A DNA stretch of 6,497 nt from Acidimicrobiia bacterium (GTDB lineage Bacteria; Actinomycetota; Acidimicrobiia; Acidimicrobiales; Ilumatobacteraceae): assembly GCA_009926705.1 (NCBI GenBank), contig RFOJ01000054.1, forward strand, positions 1 through 6,497. Direction: 5' to 3'. Below are positions 5,318-6,497 of this stretch, piece by piece. A program made the position numbers and the translations under genes. The first letter of the stretch is position 1, and every line of letters starts with the position of its first letter. Below the pieces are notes generated by a model. The model had not been told where the DNA came from. It saw only the letters and a program-made list of their open reading frames with translations, and ran no database searches.

Positions 5318-6497
5318 ATGGCGAAAGCCGCAAAAGCGCCCGCCGCATCGCCTGTTCGCATCGGTGTCATCGGGCATGGCGTCGTCGGCTCCGCGTTCAC
5401 TGCGCTTGTTTCGCGCCAGGCTGAGACCATCAGCGCGCGCACAGGAGTGTCGCTCGTCGTCAGTCGTATCGCAGTTCGTGATGCTGCAAAGCACCCCGGC
5501 ATGGTGGGGGATGCACGCGTCAGCACCGACCCTCTCGCCGTAGCGACTGCCGACGACGTAGACCTCGTCGTCGAAGTGATGGGTGGCACCACGCTCGCGG
5601 GCGACGTAGTGCGGGCTGCGCTTGAGAGCGGCAAACCCGTCGTCACTGCCAACAAAGCGTTGCTCGCTGCACAGTCGGCCGAGCTCTTCAAGATTGCCGA
5701 CGAGCGAGGAATCGACCTTCTGTTCGAAGCCGCAGTCTGCGGGGGTATCCCGCTCATTCGCCCCTTGCGTGAGAGCCTGCGCGGCGAGCCGATCCGCCGC
5801 GTGCTCGGCATCGTGAACGGCACAACGAACTACATCTTGACGAAGATGACCGAAGAAGGCGCCGACTATGCGACGGCGCTACGCGGCGCACAGCAACTGG
5901 GATACGCCGAAGCCGACCCCACCGCCGATGTCGAAGGCCACGACGCCGCCGCGAAGATCGCGATCATCGCCAATTTCGCTTTCGGTGTGCACGTGGTGGC
6001 CGACGACGTATCCAGCGAGGGGATTTCGCGCCTTACCGCCGGCGACATCGCAATGGCCAAGAAGTTCGGTTATGTCATCAAGTTGCTCGGTGTCGCCGAA
6101 CGCGACCCGCACAGTGGGGCAGTGAGCGTTCGGGTGCACCCTGCGATGGTGCACACGCAACACCCGCTGGCGGCGGTGCGCGAGGCGTTCAATGCGGTAT
6201 CGGTTGAAGGCGAAGCGTCGGGATCTTTGATGTTCTACGGCCGAGGTGCGGGCGGCGACCCGACGGCGTCGTCGGTGCTCGGCGACGTCATCGATGCAGC
6301 CGTCAACCTGCGCAAGGGTACGCATGCCTCACTCGGCACTTTCGCCAAGGCGACGTTCACGCCGCCAGATGACGTGCGCAACGAATTCATGCTCACACTC
6401 GAAGTGGCCGACAAGCCCGGTGTGTTGCACGCAGTCACCGGAGTGTTTGCTCGCAACGGCGTGAGCATCCGCGCTGCCGAACAGGATGGAATCGGCA
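5318..6497 (+). CDS. hom: Homoserine dehydrogenase (3' end outside the window)
   Basis: This enzyme reduces aspartate semialdehyde to homoserine with NAD(P)H, the branch point towards threonine and methionine. The visible 393 residues show the Rossmann fingerprint VIGHGVVG (17-24), VVEVMGG (84-90) and TANKALL (110-116, K113). EAAVCGGIP (137-145) and GIVNGTTNYIL (164-174) follow, then the catalytic block GYAEADPTADVEGHDAAAK (195-213). There E198, D209 and K213 match yeast E208, D219 and K223. FYGRGAGGDPTASSVLGD lies at 306-323. An ACT domain begins at about 357 (FMLTLEVADKPGVLHAVTGV), which in this family commonly serves threonine feedback inhibition. The frame is open at the right edge; about 40 more residues are expected. 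ATG 5318 starts 3 bp after the lysA stop with no clear Shine-Dalgarno sequence, so coupled reinitiation is likely. It carries no fused aspartokinase. Confidence 0.97.
   Translation, partial: MAKAAKAPAASPVRIGVIGHGVVGSAFTALVSRQAETISARTGVSLVVSRIAVRDAAKHPGMVGDARVSTDPLAVATADDVDLVVEVMGGTTLAGDVVRAALESGKPVVTANKALLAAQSAELFKIADERGIDLLFEAAVCGGIPLIRPLRESLRGEPIRRVLGIVNGTTNYILTKMTEEGADYATALRGAQQLGYAEADPTADVEGHDAAAKIAIIANFAFGVHVVADDVSSEGISRLTAGDIAMAKKFGYVIKLLGVAERDPHSGAVSVRVHPAMVHTQHPLAAVREAFNAVSVEGEASGSLMFYGRGAGGDPTASSVLGDVIDAAVNLRKGTHASLGTFAKATFTPPDDVRNEFMLTLEVADKPGVLHAVTGVFARNGVSIRAAEQDGIG

Noticed and set aside
4622..5494. Minus-strand open frame (290 codons) opposite lysA and hom
   Set aside because: It crosses a real gene boundary and has no recognisable motif, while both plus-strand genes show complete catalytic motifs.

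Overview
The window is about 6.5 kb of GC-rich (roughly 60 % by eye), tightly packed chromosomal DNA with ordinary metabolic and housekeeping genes. The argS-lysA-hom order, the high GC, the frequent GTG starts and start codons lying 7-8 bp behind TANNNT hexamers (leaderless-type promoters) all point to an actinobacterium. The absence of obvious Streptomyces or Mycobacterium signatures and the moderate GC would fit a less-studied lineage such as Acidimicrobiia, but that placement is a guess. I see no mobile element, CRISPR array, phage gene or clear sign of horizontal transfer.

Layout from left to right. Positions 2-316 (+) hold the C-terminal 104 residues of a GH13 alpha-glucosidase-like enzyme that starts outside the window. 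Facing it, on the minus strand (352-1137), is a membrane-anchored SIMPL/DUF541 (COG2859-type) protein of unknown role. Diverging from that across 44 bp is a group I nucleoside hydrolase (1182-2111, +). Next comes a tRNA-Arg with anticodon CCG on the minus strand (2142-2217, CCA encoded). Diverging from the tRNA across 77 bp is a likely operon: argS (2295-4037), lysA (4034-5314, 4-bp overlap with argS) and hom (5318-6497, cut by the window edge, 3 bp after lysA). The operon probably continues with thrC and thrB, as in many actinobacteria.

Together the right half couples arginine charging (tRNA-Arg plus arginyl-tRNA synthetase) with the last step of lysine synthesis and the branch-point step towards threonine and methionine. 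The left half is a mixed neighbourhood of sugar hydrolysis, nucleoside salvage and an uncharacterised envelope protein, with no evident common pathway.

I did not find a new biological system. The most interesting points are small. The SIMPL/nucleoside hydrolase gap has an exactly symmetrical divergent promoter layout in which each gene's -10 hexamer sits where the other's -35 would be. The tRNA-Arg/argS intergenic region contains inverted repeats. lysA and hom lie in the same reading frame, separated by one stop codon and one sense codon.
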